From positions 1 through 64,000 of the forward strand of contig JAFQQT010000040.1 of the NCBI GenBank assembly GCA_017410455.1: a DNA stretch of 64,000 bases, given 5' to 3'. Under the pieces are notes generated by a model. The model was not told where the DNA came from, ran no database searches, and was given only the letters and a program-made list of their open reading frames with translations. Origin of the DNA: Clostridia bacterium. Its GTDB lineage: Bacteria; Bacillota; Clostridia; Christensenellales; Aristaeellaceae. The stretch's first letter is position 1; each line of letters starts with the position of its first letter. This document shows, piece after piece, positions 26,269 to 34,769 of this stretch. Made by a program: the position numbers and the translations under genes.

Positions 26269-28494
26269 TCATTCGGCATACTGCCAGTTCGTAATGGTGA
26301 AGGTGATGGTGACAACCTTCGGCTCCATACCGTCGGGGAAGATGACGTTGTAGGTGGTCTTGTCCTCGACGACCTCCTCGACATAGGAGCCGTCCCAGGC
26401 GTTGAGGGGATCGTTGGTATCGAGCTTGCCGTTGGCCTTCAGGGCACTCTTGGGTGCGTGCTCCTTGATGGTCATGGCCACGCCGTCGATGACGATCTCG
26501 TCCCAGTGGATGTCGCAGCTGGACAGCACGCCGGACTTGCTGCTGATGTCGTACAGATACAGCGCGCCGATGCCGTTGAGGCTCGTGACGCCCGCGTCCT
26601 TCGCCGCCTGGGAGAGGTGCTTCTCGCAGTCGAAGGTGATGGTGTAGGTGCCATCGCCCATCAGGGTCACAATATCGGACACGTCGTTGCCGTAGTAGCC
26701 GTGCTCCTGATCGTTGTAGTACGCGCCCACGGCCACGTTCACGCCGCCCTTGGGGGCCGCGTCCTTTGCCTCCACCTTCACGGCGATGGTGGTCTTCTTG
26801 CCCGTGGAAGTGATGACGGTCACCTTGGCGGTGCCTTCGGCGATGCCCACCAGCTTGCCCAGCGGGTTGACCATGGCGATGCGGTTATCGCTGGAAACGA
26901 AGTAGACCGCGTCGGTGTGGCTGGCGGGGGCGACGGTCACATCCAGCTGCAGGGAGGTACCGGCCTTCAGCGTCACCTCGGCGGGGGCGTTGATGGCGGT
27001 GACGGGGGTCTCCACCTTGGCATTGCGGACGATGACGATGATCTCCGCCTTCGCCGTACCGCTCTGGCTCATGACCGTCACCTTGGAGGAGCCGGGGGCC
27101 TTGCCGCGCAGCACGCCCTGATTGACGCTCACGACCTCGGGATTGGAGGAGGTGTAGACCAGCACATCCTTTGCGTCGGCAGGTTCGGCGGTCACATTCA
27201 GCGTCAGCGTCTCGCCGGACGCGAGGAAGACCTGCTTCTGTGCCACGGTGATCTTCTCAAAGGAGGGGAAGCTGGGGGCGACGGCCTTGTCCTCGTACTG
27301 GGTCAGGCCCTTGAGGATGTTCTGGCGCAGATCGCCCTCGATGGGCAGGTGGTAGCCGCGCATCATCGCAGAAACCACGCCGGGGAAGGGCTGCTCGCAG
27401 GTCTTGCGGTCAAAGAAGCACATGCTGTAGTCAGCGGGCTTGGCGTTGAAGTTGTAGGTGCCGGCGGACCAGCAGATGGGCACCACGCCGCACATGACGC
27501 TCATGCGGGTCACGGCCTCGTAGTAATAGGCGCGGGCGCCGTCGTTGTTCTTGTGGGCCGCGCCGTACTCGCCCAGCACCACCGGGATGCCCTGGTCGGT
27601 GAACTTCTCCTTCAGGCCCAGGAAGTTCTGCATCAGGGTCAGTGCCTTGTCCTGGTTCCAGATGGTGGCGTTCATGTTGTCCTGCAGGCCGAAGACCCAG
27701 TCGTAGTCATGCACGGAGAGCATCAGGCGGGCCGGCTCGCAGGTATCGGTGGGCATGGTGAAGCCGTAGGAGGCGTTCAGCACGTTGACGATGTTGGTGT
27801 AGCGGGGCACCACCATCAGCCAGCGGCGGGCATTGTTGCCGCCGGTGGCGCGCACGGTGTCCACGAAGATCTGGTTGAGCTCCTCGATGTGGCGGAAGTC
27901 GCGCTTGATGCCGGCGGTGGAGTTGTCATCGCCGGTGACCTCGTTCATGCACTCGAAGATGATATGCTCGTCATAATCGCGGAAGCGGAGGGCGATCTGC
28001 TGCCACACGGCGGCGAACTTCTCCTTCACGGCCTCCCACTTCTCGCCCTCGGCGGCCACGCGCAGCCAGCCGGTCTGCTCCGCGCCGTCGTGGTGGATGT
28101 TGATGATGACGTACATGTCATGCCGGACGGCGTAGTCCACCACGTCCTGCACGCGGCTGAGCCATTCCTCGTTGATGGCATAGCCGTTCTCGTCGTCGAT
28201 CATGGTTCCCCAGGTCACGGGGATGCGCACGGTGGAGAAGCCCGCATCGTGCACGGCGGTGATCAGCGCAGGCGTGGTGTACACGGGCTGCCAGAGCACC
28301 TCGTCGGGGGTGAAGGCGGTGTGGGCGTCGAAGGTGTTGCCCAGGTTCCAGCCCAGGCCCATCTCGCGGGTGATGGTGGCCGCGTCAATGTCGCGGAAGG
28401 GCATCACGGGGGCGGCCGTGTCTTCCGCCGCCGCAACAGGCAGGACGGACAGCGCCATCAGGATGCAGAGGATGAGGGAGAGGATGCGCTTCAT
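26269..28494 (-). CDS. Secreted GH5 endoglucanase with Ig-like domains and a C-terminal beta domain
   Basis: 741 residues: signal peptide (about 1-23), GH5 barrel (about 35-400) with GWNLGNTFDAH, VRIPVTW, acid/base Glu185 in FECMNEV, HDYDW and nucleophile Glu309 in VVLGEYGA; then two bacterial Ig-like (Big_2) domains (about 425-505 and 510-595) with the typical VSSDN, GxLxGxAxGxAxVTV pattern; then a C-terminal domain (about 605-741) with YYNDQEHGYYGND, likely carbohydrate binding. GH5 with N-x-G-N-T-F/W features fits cellulase or related endo-beta-1,4-glucanase or mannanase activity. Start at 28494 follows AAAGGAGGTACCCCC; the frame is open upstream, but only through the ATTCATT repeats. No dockerin is present. 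Confidence 0.93.
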   Translation of the reverse strand: MKRILSLILCILMALSVLPVAAAEDTAAPVMPFRDIDAATITREMGLGWNLGNTFDAHTAFTPDEVLWQPVYTTPALITAVHDAGFSTVRIPVTWGTMIDDENGYAINEEWLSRVQDVVDYAVRHDMYVIINIHHDGAEQTGWLRVAAEGEKWEAVKEKFAAVWQQIALRFRDYDEHIIFECMNEVTGDDNSTAGIKRDFRHIEELNQIFVDTVRATGGNNARRWLMVVPRYTNIVNVLNASYGFTMPTDTCEPARLMLSVHDYDWVFGLQDNMNATIWNQDKALTLMQNFLGLKEKFTDQGIPVVLGEYGAAHKNNDGARAYYYEAVTRMSVMCGVVPICWSAGTYNFNAKPADYSMCFFDRKTCEQPFPGVVSAMMRGYHLPIEGDLRQNILKGLTQYEDKAVAPSFPSFEKITVAQKQVFLASGETLTLNVTAEPADAKDVLVYTSSNPEVVSVNQGVLRGKAPGSSKVTVMSQSGTAKAEIIVIVRNAKVETPVTAINAPAEVTLKAGTSLQLDVTVAPASHTDAVYFVSSDNRIAMVNPLGKLVGIAEGTAKVTVITSTGKKTTIAVKVEAKDAAPKGGVNVAVGAYYNDQEHGYYGNDVSDIVTLMGDGTYTITFDCEKHLSQAAKDAGVTSLNGIGALYLYDISSKSGVLSSCDIHWDEIVIDGVAMTIKEHAPKSALKANGKLDTNDPLNAWDGSYVEEVVEDKTTYNVIFPDGMEPKVVTITFTITNWQYAE

Positions 28495-28548
28495 GGGGGT
28501 ACCTCCTTTGTTTTGGGGTGGGCAGAGCGGGGGGAGCGGGGGGACTTT

Positions 28549-28653
28549 AATGAATAATGAATAATGAATAGTGAATAATGAATAATTGGATGGTGGACCG
28601 TACTCCACTATTCATTATTCATTAGCGAAGCGACTTCATTATTCATTATTCAT
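28549..28653. repeat. Palindromic ATTCATT repeat element (MITE-like)
   Basis: Tandem 7-bp ATTATTC-type units form inverted arms: 28556-28573 is the perfect complement of 28606-28623 (18 bp), and a further arm lies at 28636-28653. It has no coding content and sits between the GH5 and GH43 genes. Confidence 0.75.
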
Positions 28654-28700
28654 TTCCGGTTGGCTATGGCCTCCCGGCAGGGAAAGCGCCGCGCCAACCC

Positions 28701-30041
28701 TCACTTCTTAAAAACGAACTTCTCCAGCCGCGTCAGGCAGCGGTCGTGCAGCCCCCAGGACATCTGCGTGCGGTCGTCGTGGAAGACAAAATACACCGCG
28801 TGCCGCCCGGTGATGCAGGGCAGTTTGATCTTCAGCAGCTGGTCATCGCCGGTGAAGCAGCCCTCGCCGATGGGGGCGCTCTCCGCGTCATCGAGGTGGA
28901 CGGTGACGCGCCCGGCCTCGCCCAGGCCGCGCAGCTCCATCAGCAGCTCGGTGTGGGTGGCGGAGAAGTCCTCGCCGAAGTCGAAGTACTTGTAGCCCAC
29001 CACCGTGCCGGTACGCAGCTCGTCCAGGACGGTGTGGAACTCGTTGAGGTACTTGACCATGCCGCCGCCCCGCAGCACGCAGGCGCGGTGGGCGGGAGTC
29101 GCCTCGTAGGGGTTGAGGGCCTTCGAAAAGCCCAGGGAGGTCATCTCCACCGGGGGGATGGTGCCGTCGGGCAGGATCTCGATGCGCTCCACGCAGGCCT
29201 GGCGGGAGAAGCAGGTGCCGTTGGTCATCCGGTGGTAGAAGATGTACCACTGGTCGCCCACCTTCATGATGGAGCCGTGGTCGTTGCCGCCGGGGTAATC
29301 GTCGCCGTTATCCACGATGTAGCCCCGGTAGGTGAAGAGGCCGATGGGCTTGTCGCTGGTGGCGTAGGCCAGGCGGCTGCCCCGGCGGGGGGAGTAGATC
29401 AGGTAGTAGGTATCGCCGACCTTGCGGGGGGAGCTGGCCTCGAAGAAGCGCTGCTCCTGCGGCACCTCCTCCCGGTCGTCGATCACATGATGCAGCAGCG
29501 TGCCGGGCAGCACGCGGTTCATGGCCGTCGGGTCCAGCTCGTTCATGTGGGAGGCCTCGAAGCCGTAGTAGATGTACACGCGGCCGTCATCGTCCACCAG
29601 CACGCCGGGGTCGTTGTAGACGCCGCCATCGCCCGCGTCCTCCGGGGCGTACTGGTAGGTGCCAATGACCCGGAAGGGGCCCTCGGGCCTGTCCGCCACG
29701 CTCACGCAGCCCTTGTCGAAGAAGATGTAGGTGAACAGGTAGTACCTGCCGTCCTTCTCCACGCAGTCCGGGGCGTACATCATGTGCCTGTCGCAGGGCA
29801 TCATGTCGCACCAGGTCACGTCGGCGGGGTGATCCTCGTCGGCCTGGGCGTGGAAGACGTCGCCGTGGCAGGTCCAGTGGTCCAGGTCGTCGATGGGCGC
29901 AGACCAGACCTTCAGCCGGATATCGCAGAAGTCGCCGGCCAGCGGGCGGTCATGGGAGCCATAGAGGTACACGCGGTCGCCGAACACGCGGGGCTCGCCG
30001 TCCGGGATGTGTTCCCACAGGGGGAGGATGGGGTTGGGCAT
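28701..30041 (-). CDS. GH43 glycosidase with C-terminal carbohydrate-binding-like domain
   Basis: 446 residues, no signal peptide. The five-bladed propeller covers about 1-300: general-base Asp type RVYLYGSHD, MYAPDCVEKDGRYYLF, YNDPGVLVDDDGRVYIYYG, and catalytic Glu in RFFEASSPRKV, followed by DHGSIMKVGDQWYIFYHR. The rest (about 310-446) fits a CBM6-like beta-sandwich (HTELLMELRG, VYFVFHD). This order is found in GH43 xylosidase/arabinofuranosidase subfamilies. ATG at 30041 is used (GAGG 11 bases upstream); a GTG at 30050 is an alternative. A canonical promoter lies upstream. Confidence 0.85.
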   Translation of the reverse strand: MPNPILPLWEHIPDGEPRVFGDRVYLYGSHDRPLAGDFCDIRLKVWSAPIDDLDHWTCHGDVFHAQADEDHPADVTWCDMMPCDRHMMYAPDCVEKDGRYYLFTYIFFDKGCVSVADRPEGPFRVIGTYQYAPEDAGDGGVYNDPGVLVDDDGRVYIYYGFEASHMNELDPTAMNRVLPGTLLHHVIDDREEVPQEQRFFEASSPRKVGDTYYLIYSPRRGSRLAYATSDKPIGLFTYRGYIVDNGDDYPGGNDHGSIMKVGDQWYIFYHRMTNGTCFSRQACVERIEILPDGTIPPVEMTSLGFSKALNPYEATPAHRACVLRGGGMVKYLNEFHTVLDELRTGTVVGYKYFDFGEDFSATHTELLMELRGLGEAGRVTVHLDDAESAPIGEGCFTGDDQLLKIKLPCITGRHAVYFVFHDDRTQMSWGLHDRCLTRLEKFVFKK

Positions 30042-30082
30042 GATTTTCACGGCCTCAATCGTTTTCGCTGGGATATGCTTAC

Positions 30083-30111
30083 ATTATATCGCAATTTTCA
30101 CACATTGCCAA
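30083..30111 (-). promoter_or_regulatory. Promoter of the GH43 gene
   Basis: Minus-strand TTGGCA, a 17-bp spacer and TATAAT, about 42 bases before the start at 30041. Confidence 0.75.
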
Positions 30112-30213
30112 TAGGGTACAATCAAAAAACTGCCGCGTCCACCGCCCGGCCCCCTCCCGCCGCCCGCACTCCATGTATTGCATACATTTCACGGCTTGTA
30201 TCATGTCGTCTTC

Positions 30214-30242
30214 TTGCAATGCAGCCCGTTTTCGCGTATACT
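30214..30242 (+). promoter_or_regulatory. Promoter of the NagB gene
   Basis: TTGCAA, a 17-bp spacer and TATACT, 45 bases before the start at 30288. Confidence 0.7.
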
Positions 30243-30287
30243 CGATATACCCGGTCAATAATACGTCTTAACCTCAGGAGGCATCCT

Positions 30288-31022
30288 ATGCAGACGCATG
30301 TATTCCTAAACGCTCATCAGGTGGGTCAGGCCGCCGCAACCCTCATCGCCGCGCAGCTCCTGCGCAAGCCGGACAGCGTCCTCGGTCTGGCCACCGGCTC
30401 CTCCCCCATCCCGACCTATGAGGCCCTCATCGCCATGCATGAGGCCGGCGTGCTGGACTTCTCCCGCGCGACCTCCTTCAACCTGGATGAGTACGTCGGC
30501 CTCGCCCCCGATCACCCCTGCTCCTACCATGCCTTCATGCAGGAGCACCTGTTCAGCCGCGTCAACATCCGCCCCCAGAGCGTGCACATCCCCGATGGCG
30601 AAGCTGCCGACCTGTACGCCGCCGCCCGCGCCTACGACGACGCCATCCTCGCCGCCGGGGGCATCGACCTGCAGCTGCTGGGCATCGGCCACAACGGCCA
30701 CATCGGCTTCAACGAGCCGGGCGAGCACTTCGTCTACGGCTGCCACCGGGTCGCCCTGAGCCAGAGCACCATCCAGGCCAACAAGCGCTTCTTCGCCTCG
30801 GAGGCGGACGTCCCCCGCTATGCGGTGAGCCTGGGCATCGGCAGCATCATGCAGGCGCGGCAGGTGCTGCTCATCGCCACGGGCGAGGACAAGGCCGAGG
30901 CTGTCCGCCAGGCGCTGGAGGGCGACGTGAGCCCCCTGTGGCAGGCCTCCATCCTCCGCACCCACCCCGACGCCATCTTCCTCCTGGACGAAGCCGCCGC
31001 CAGCCGCCTCAGCGGCCGGTGA
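30288..31022 (+). CDS. nagB: Glucosamine-6-phosphate deaminase
   Basis: 244 residues, full length for the family. It converts glucosamine-6-phosphate to fructose-6-phosphate and ammonia in amino-sugar catabolism, in the cytoplasm. Visible motifs: LGLATGSSPIPTYEALI (phosphate loop, about 32-48), TSFNLDEYVGL (catalytic Asp, about 62-72), the signature LLGIGHNGHIGFNEPG (about 128-143) with the catalytic His, AVSLGIGSIMQA, and LIATGEDKAEAV. AGGAGG lies 7 bases before the ATG. No nagA or PTS genes are adjacent; the AraC-type gene follows after 76 bases. Confidence 0.95.
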   Translation: MQTHVFLNAHQVGQAAATLIAAQLLRKPDSVLGLATGSSPIPTYEALIAMHEAGVLDFSRATSFNLDEYVGLAPDHPCSYHAFMQEHLFSRVNIRPQSVHIPDGEAADLYAAARAYDDAILAAGGIDLQLLGIGHNGHIGFNEPGEHFVYGCHRVALSQSTIQANKRFFASEADVPRYAVSLGIGSIMQARQVLLIATGEDKAEAVRQALEGDVSPLWQASILRTHPDAIFLLDEAAASRLSGR

Positions 31023-31098
31023 GTCAGCAGAAAAAGTCGGGCAAACCGCGCCAGACTGTGCTATGATGGTCTCAATCACCGAGCAGGGAGGCATCACC

Positions 31099-31947
31099 AT
31101 GCAGACCATCCGGGAGGGCGTGCAGGCCGCCATCGACTACATCGAGACCCACCTGACCGAAGAGATCGACGTGCACGACGTGGCAGCGCGCGCCTACGTC
31201 AGCGCGTATCACTTCCAGCGGATCTTCTCGGCCCTGTGCGGCATGCCCCTGGGGGAGTATGTCCGCTGCCGCCGCCTGACCCTCGCCGCGCAGGAGCTGG
31301 CCGCCGCAAAGCACAGCCGCTCCCCCGAGCGCGTGCGGGTCATCGACGCTGCCATCAGGTACGGCTACGACTCCCCCGACAGCTTCACCCGGGCCTTCCG
31401 CCGCTTCCACGGCGTGGTGCCCTCCCAGGCGGGGCTGCCGGGCGTGATGCTGCGCTCCTTCGCGCCGGTGAAAATCGAAGAAGCGACGGAGGCAAGACAA
31501 CCAATGGACTACCGGATCGAAACGAAGGAGGCCTTCACCGTGGTGGGCTTCCAGCGCCACTTCCATAACGAAACCAGCTACACGGAAATCCCCGCCTGGT
31601 GGGGCGAGATGATGCAGAAGGGCATGCCGCTGGACGGCGAGTTCGGCGTGTGCATCGACGCGGACGGGAGTGAATTCGACTACCTCATCGCCGACCGTTA
31701 CCAGCCCGGGCAGGCCGTCCCGGAGGGCTGCATCACCCGCGACATCCCCGGCGGCATGTGGGCGGTGTTCCCCTGCACGCTGGGGACCCTGCAGGACGTC
31801 AACACGCAGATGTGGCGCGACTGGCTGCCCGCCTGCCGCGAGTACCGGCTGAGCCACAACTGCAACCTCGAGTTCTACTACCCGCTGAACGAGGCCGATC
31901 CCTCCTCCAGCAAGGCGGAGCTCTGGCTGCCCATTCAGCCCGCGTAA
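31099..31947 (+). CDS. AraC-family regulator with GyrI-like effector domain
   Basis: 282 residues: two helix-turn-helix motifs (about 8-105; AYVSAYHFQRIFSALCGMPLGEYVRCRRL and AIRYGYDSPDSFTRAFRRFHG), then a GyrI-like small-molecule-binding domain (about 120-280; FTVVGFQRHFHNE, YQPGQAVPEGCI, IPGGMWAVFPC, EFYYPLN). Such proteins resemble Rob/BltR-type regulators that sense drugs or toxic organics. Start at 31099 has GGGAGG 8 bases upstream; the frame is open 5' but over the promoter region. A -10 box TATGAT lies at 31062-31067 without a clear -35. Its own stop is followed by a structured repeat element. Confidence 0.9.
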   Translation: MQTIREGVQAAIDYIETHLTEEIDVHDVAARAYVSAYHFQRIFSALCGMPLGEYVRCRRLTLAAQELAAAKHSRSPERVRVIDAAIRYGYDSPDSFTRAFRRFHGVVPSQAGLPGVMLRSFAPVKIEEATEARQPMDYRIETKEAFTVVGFQRHFHNETSYTEIPAWWGEMMQKGMPLDGEFGVCIDADGSEFDYLIADRYQPGQAVPEGCITRDIPGGMWAVFPCTLGTLQDVNTQMWRDWLPACREYRLSHNCNLEFYYPLNEADPSSSKAELWLPIQPA

Positions 31948-31957
31948 CCATATAAAA

Positions 31958-32205
31958 AACAGGCAGGATGCATCACGCGTCCTGCCTCAAAGCATCGACA
32001 AAGTCGATGGTTTACAGACCTTCAAAAAAGTCTGCAAGCCAAGGCGGCAAAGCTGCAAATTCGGGAGTTTACTTCGCGGTAAATGACCGGATTTGCAGCT
32101 GCAGCCAACGCAGGAAGCATCCTTTCCGGCACCCTTGCCGGAAAGGATGCGGTTGCGGGCTTTTTTGATGGTCTGAGGCAGGATGCATCACGCGTCCTGC
32201 CTGCT
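31958..32205. repeat. Nested palindromic element flanked by identical 27-bp repeats
   Basis: Identical 27-bp copies at 31961-31987 and 32176-32202 are themselves hairpins (AGGCAGGA...TCCTGCCT). Inside are a 10-bp inverted repeat with extra pairs (32051-32060 with 32091-32100) and a perfect 14-bp stem with a 6-nt loop (32117-32130 with 32137-32150). An outer pair (GACCTTCAAAAAAG near 32018 and CTTTTTTGATGGTC ending 32172) closes the whole. It has no coding content that I trust. It looks like a MITE or a structured RNA and may also stop transcription of both flanking genes. Confidence 0.8.
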
Positions 32206-32211
32206 GTGTAT

Positions 32212-33627
32212 TTACCTGCTTTCCGCCTCTTTCCGGGCCTTTTCAAGCACCTTCGTGTAGGGCATCAGCATCCCCTCGGTCATCTTGCCGCTGGCCTTCT
32301 TCTGCAGGGTCTTGCTGCGCATCATGCTGCCCACCAGGTACATGGCCAGCATGCGGCCGCGGCTCTTCTGGGGGAAGTCGTACTGCCCGTGGGCCTTGAA
32401 GAAGCGGTGATCCTCCCGCATCAGGCCCTGCATCAGCCAGATCAGGTCGCGGAAGATCTTCATGCCGCCCACGCCCAGGAAGTTCTTCGGCTGGGTGTGG
32501 TGGTTGTCCATCGCCCAGGCCATTTTTGCCGCAAGCGCGTCGATGGCCGCGTCGGTATCGACCTCGTCGGTGGCCACACCGCAGAGGAAGTTGCCGCCCA
32601 CCTCGGCCCGGCCCTCCAGGATCATGCGCAGGTTCTCCTCATGGCGGTAGTTGCCGCTGACGATGTAGCCGATGGGCGTACCCATGCGCACGGTGCGGTG
32701 ACCGTTGCAGAACTGGCGGTCGCTGTAGCGCTTGAAGGCGGCGCTCAGGCCGTGGTCGCTGATGGTGAAGGCCTGCACCTCCGCCTCCGCCGTCTGGATC
32801 TGTTCGCGCAGGAAGGTGTCGAACTCGTCCTTGTGGATGCACTTGCCGGTACTGGCGCACTGGAAGCAGCCGAGGCACCCGCCCCTGAAGGGGTACTCGC
32901 GGATGTTGATGACCCGCGTTTTCTTCGGGCAGACGGCCCGGAAGCGGGCGATCATCGCGGCCAGCTGGGTATCCTCCGGCCTGCAGTCGGTGAGGATGAC
33001 CACATCCCCCGTCTTCTCCCCGCCCAAAGGCTCCCTCCCCGAGGGAGCTGGCAGCGAGCCTGCTCGCTGACTGAGGGAGTCGGAGTCCCCCACCGGCGTG
33101 ACAGCGACATGCGCCGGCTCCGGCTGCACGGGCAGGTCAGGCTCGCACAGACCCCGTTCGATGCACCACATCAGGTGATTGAAGAAGGAAACCGCCTCCT
33201 TCTGTCCGCGCTCGCAGGTCAGGTCATCCATGTCGGCAGACAGGCCGCGCACGAACTTCATGCCCATGTCCTGCGCATTCTCCATCACATAGCGGTGGGC
33301 CGTCACGTCGTAGAAATGCTTGGAGGTGCTGATCTGGCTGGCCCACTTGCCGCGCATGTCAACGGCGTGCTCCTTCATCAGCTCAATGAAGCGGTGCAGC
33401 TGCGCGGGCGCAATGAAGGTATACACGGGGTAGCTGAACAGCACCAGCTCCGCCCGGGCCAGCGCCTCCGCAGCGGGGGCGAAGTCCTTCTCCAGCGCGC
33501 GGATCTTCTGGCCGACGTGCAGCGTCTCCCACTCGTGGGCGGGATAGAGGATCTTGAGGTACTCGATGGTCTGCAGGGTGATACTGTTCTTGCCCTTGGG
33601 GCTGCCGTTGAGGACGAGAATGCGCAT
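32212..33627 (-). CDS. Double-domain NAD(P)H-dependent FMN reductase / flavodoxin-like protein
   Basis: 471 residues. The N-terminal domain (1-165) begins MRILVLNGSPKGKNSITLQ, the flavin phosphate loop, with SYPVYTFIAPAQLHRFIELM. The second part (about 205-370) has a second Rossmann-like start (VVILTDCRPEDTQ) and a C-x-x-C-x-x-x-x-x-x-C block (GGCLGCFQCASTGKCIHKDEF) of NADPH-FMN reductases, with GYIVSGNYRHEENLRM. A C-terminal tail (about 375-471) is helical and basic. The join between domains (about 178-200) is encoded by a palindromic repeat element at 33026-33080. AGGAG is 7 bases before the ATG. It probably moves electrons in the cytoplasm; partner unknown. Confidence 0.82.
   Translation of the reverse strand: MRILVLNGSPKGKNSITLQTIEYLKILYPAHEWETLHVGQKIRALEKDFAPAAEALARAELVLFSYPVYTFIAPAQLHRFIELMKEHAVDMRGKWASQISTSKHFYDVTAHRYVMENAQDMGMKFVRGLSADMDDLTCERGQKEAVSFFNHLMWCIERGLCEPDLPVQPEPAHVAVTPVGDSDSLSQRAGSLPAPSGREPLGGEKTGDVVILTDCRPEDTQLAAMIARFRAVCPKKTRVINIREYPFRGGCLGCFQCASTGKCIHKDEFDTFLREQIQTAEAEVQAFTISDHGLSAAFKRYSDRQFCNGHRTVRMGTPIGYIVSGNYRHEENLRMILEGRAEVGGNFLCGVATDEVDTDAAIDALAAKMAWAMDNHHTQPKNFLGVGGMKIFRDLIWLMQGLMREDHRFFKAHGQYDFPQKSRGRMLAMYLVGSMMRSKTLQKKASGKMTEGMLMPYTKVLEKARKEAESR
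33026..33080. repeat. Palindromic repeat element inserted within a coding region
   Basis: AAAGGCTCCCTC...GAGGGAGCT followed by GCAGCGAGC...GCTCGCTG and ACTGAGGGAG: the two-hairpin layout of a repeat seen again at 62160 and 62285. Here it is read in frame as part of the linker of the flavodoxin-like protein. Confidence 0.8.
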
Positions 33628-33670
33628 GTTCGATCTCCTTCCGGATGTGGATTCAACGATTTATATAATC

Positions 33671-33699
33671 ATTATACACCCTGCGGCGCGCTTTGCCAA
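33671..33699 (-). promoter_or_regulatory. Promoter of the double flavodoxin-like gene
   Basis: Minus-strand TTGGCA, a 17-bp spacer and TATAAT, 44 bases before the start at 33627. Confidence 0.75.
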
Positions 33700-33751
33700 T
33701 AGCAAAAACCGGAACCGCCGCAGCGATCCCGGTTGAGGATATCATCACAGA

Positions 33752-34699
33752 TCAGTTGAACACGGGCCGGTCGTTCTCGTCATACTCCACCGGCCAGACA
33801 TGGCAGTGGCGGTTGGGGTCGGAGAGCGGGTCGGGGTCGAAGCCCGGATAGGGGCGGGCGTGGAACACCAGCAGGTCGCGGCCATCCTTGTCCTTGGTGA
33901 AGGAGTTGTGGCCGGGGCCAAAGATGCGGTGGGCGGGATCGGTGACCATCACCGGCACGGGGGACTTGCTCCAGCTGTCCTTGCAGAGCAGGTCGGCGTC
34001 CTCGTCAGCGGTCAGCATGCCCATGGCGTAGTTCTCGTCGGTGGCGGAGCCGGAGTAGGTCAGGTACAGCTTGCCGCTGTGCTTCAGGACGCTGGGGCCC
34101 TCGTTGACCAGGTAGCCGATGCACTCCCAGTCGTACTCGGGGATGGTCAGCAGCGTCGCCGGGAGCTTCAGCTCCGTGGGAGAGAGCATCTCGGCGATGT
34201 ACAGGTTGCTGTTGCCGGGGATGGCGTAATCGCGCTGCGCCCAGACGAAGTAGCGCTTCCCGTTCGCCGTGAAGGTGGTGGAGTCAATGGTGAAGGACTC
34301 CCAGCCGGTGTTGATCTGGCCCATCTCCTCCCACTCATCCACCATGGGATCGCCATGGCACTGGATGCAGTAGGTGCGGTGGCTGAAGACGCCCTTGTCA
34401 TCGGGCTCCTCGCCGGCGGCGGCGAAGTAGATGCACCAGACCTTGCCGTCGGTGTGCTGCTCCTCCACCTGGTGGATTTCCGGGGCCCAGATGTACTTGC
34501 TCATGGGGCCGTCATCATGCTTGTGCCAGACCACGCGGGTGGGCGCGTCAGGCAGCTCCTCGATGGTCTTCGCCCGGCGGATCTCGATCAGGTCAAAGTC
34601 CGGCACGGAAGCGGTGAAATAGTACCAGCCATCATCCGCCAGCAGGATGCAGGGATCAGCGCGCTGGGGGATCAGCACGTCGCTGTACTTCTTGATCAT
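33752..34699 (-). CDS. GH43 glycosidase (arabinofuranosidase-type)
   Basis: 315 residues, no signal peptide, so cytoplasmic. Propeller motifs: RADPCILLADDGWYYFTAS (base Asp, about 13-31), YIWAPEIHQV (about 69-78), FTIDSTTFTANGKRYFVWAQ (about 136-155), catalytic Glu in LVNEGPSVLKHSGKLYLTYS (about 198-217) and FGPGHNSFTKD. This arrangement is usual in alpha-L-arabinofuranosidase-like GH43 subfamilies. ATG at 34699 follows AAAGGAG at 9 bases; the frame is open upstream through the promoter. Confidence 0.87.
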   Translation of the reverse strand: MIKKYSDVLIPQRADPCILLADDGWYYFTASVPDFDLIEIRRAKTIEELPDAPTRVVWHKHDDGPMSKYIWAPEIHQVEEQHTDGKVWCIYFAAAGEEPDDKGVFSHRTYCIQCHGDPMVDEWEEMGQINTGWESFTIDSTTFTANGKRYFVWAQRDYAIPGNSNLYIAEMLSPTELKLPATLLTIPEYDWECIGYLVNEGPSVLKHSGKLYLTYSGSATDENYAMGMLTADEDADLLCKDSWSKSPVPVMVTDPAHRIFGPGHNSFTKDKDGRDLLVFHARPYPGFDPDPLSDPNRHCHVWPVEYDENDRPVFN

Positions 34700-34739
34700 G
34701 GAGAAACACTCCTTTGAATTGTGTTTGATACCATTGCAC

Positions 34740-34768
34740 ATCATAGCACAGTTGGCTGCATTATGCAA
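34740..34768 (-). promoter_or_regulatory. Promoter of the GH43 gene
   Basis: Minus-strand TTGCAT, a 17-bp spacer and TATGAT, 41 bases before the start at 34699. The -35 overlaps the very end of the recQ gene. Confidence 0.65.
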
Positions 34769-34769
34769 C

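Noticed and set aside
26065-28557. An 830-codon plus-strand frame opposite the GH5 gene
   Set aside because: Low-complexity antisense frame; GH5 catalytic motifs lie on the other strand.
28549-28653. Possible CRISPR or phase-variable tract from ATTCATT repeats
   Set aside because: No spacers; the units form inverted arms, which fits a palindromic element better.
31968-32168. Short overlapping reading frames in the palindromic element after the AraC gene
   Set aside because: They exist on both strands because the DNA is palindromic, and have no ribosome site; the structure is explained by the inverted repeats.
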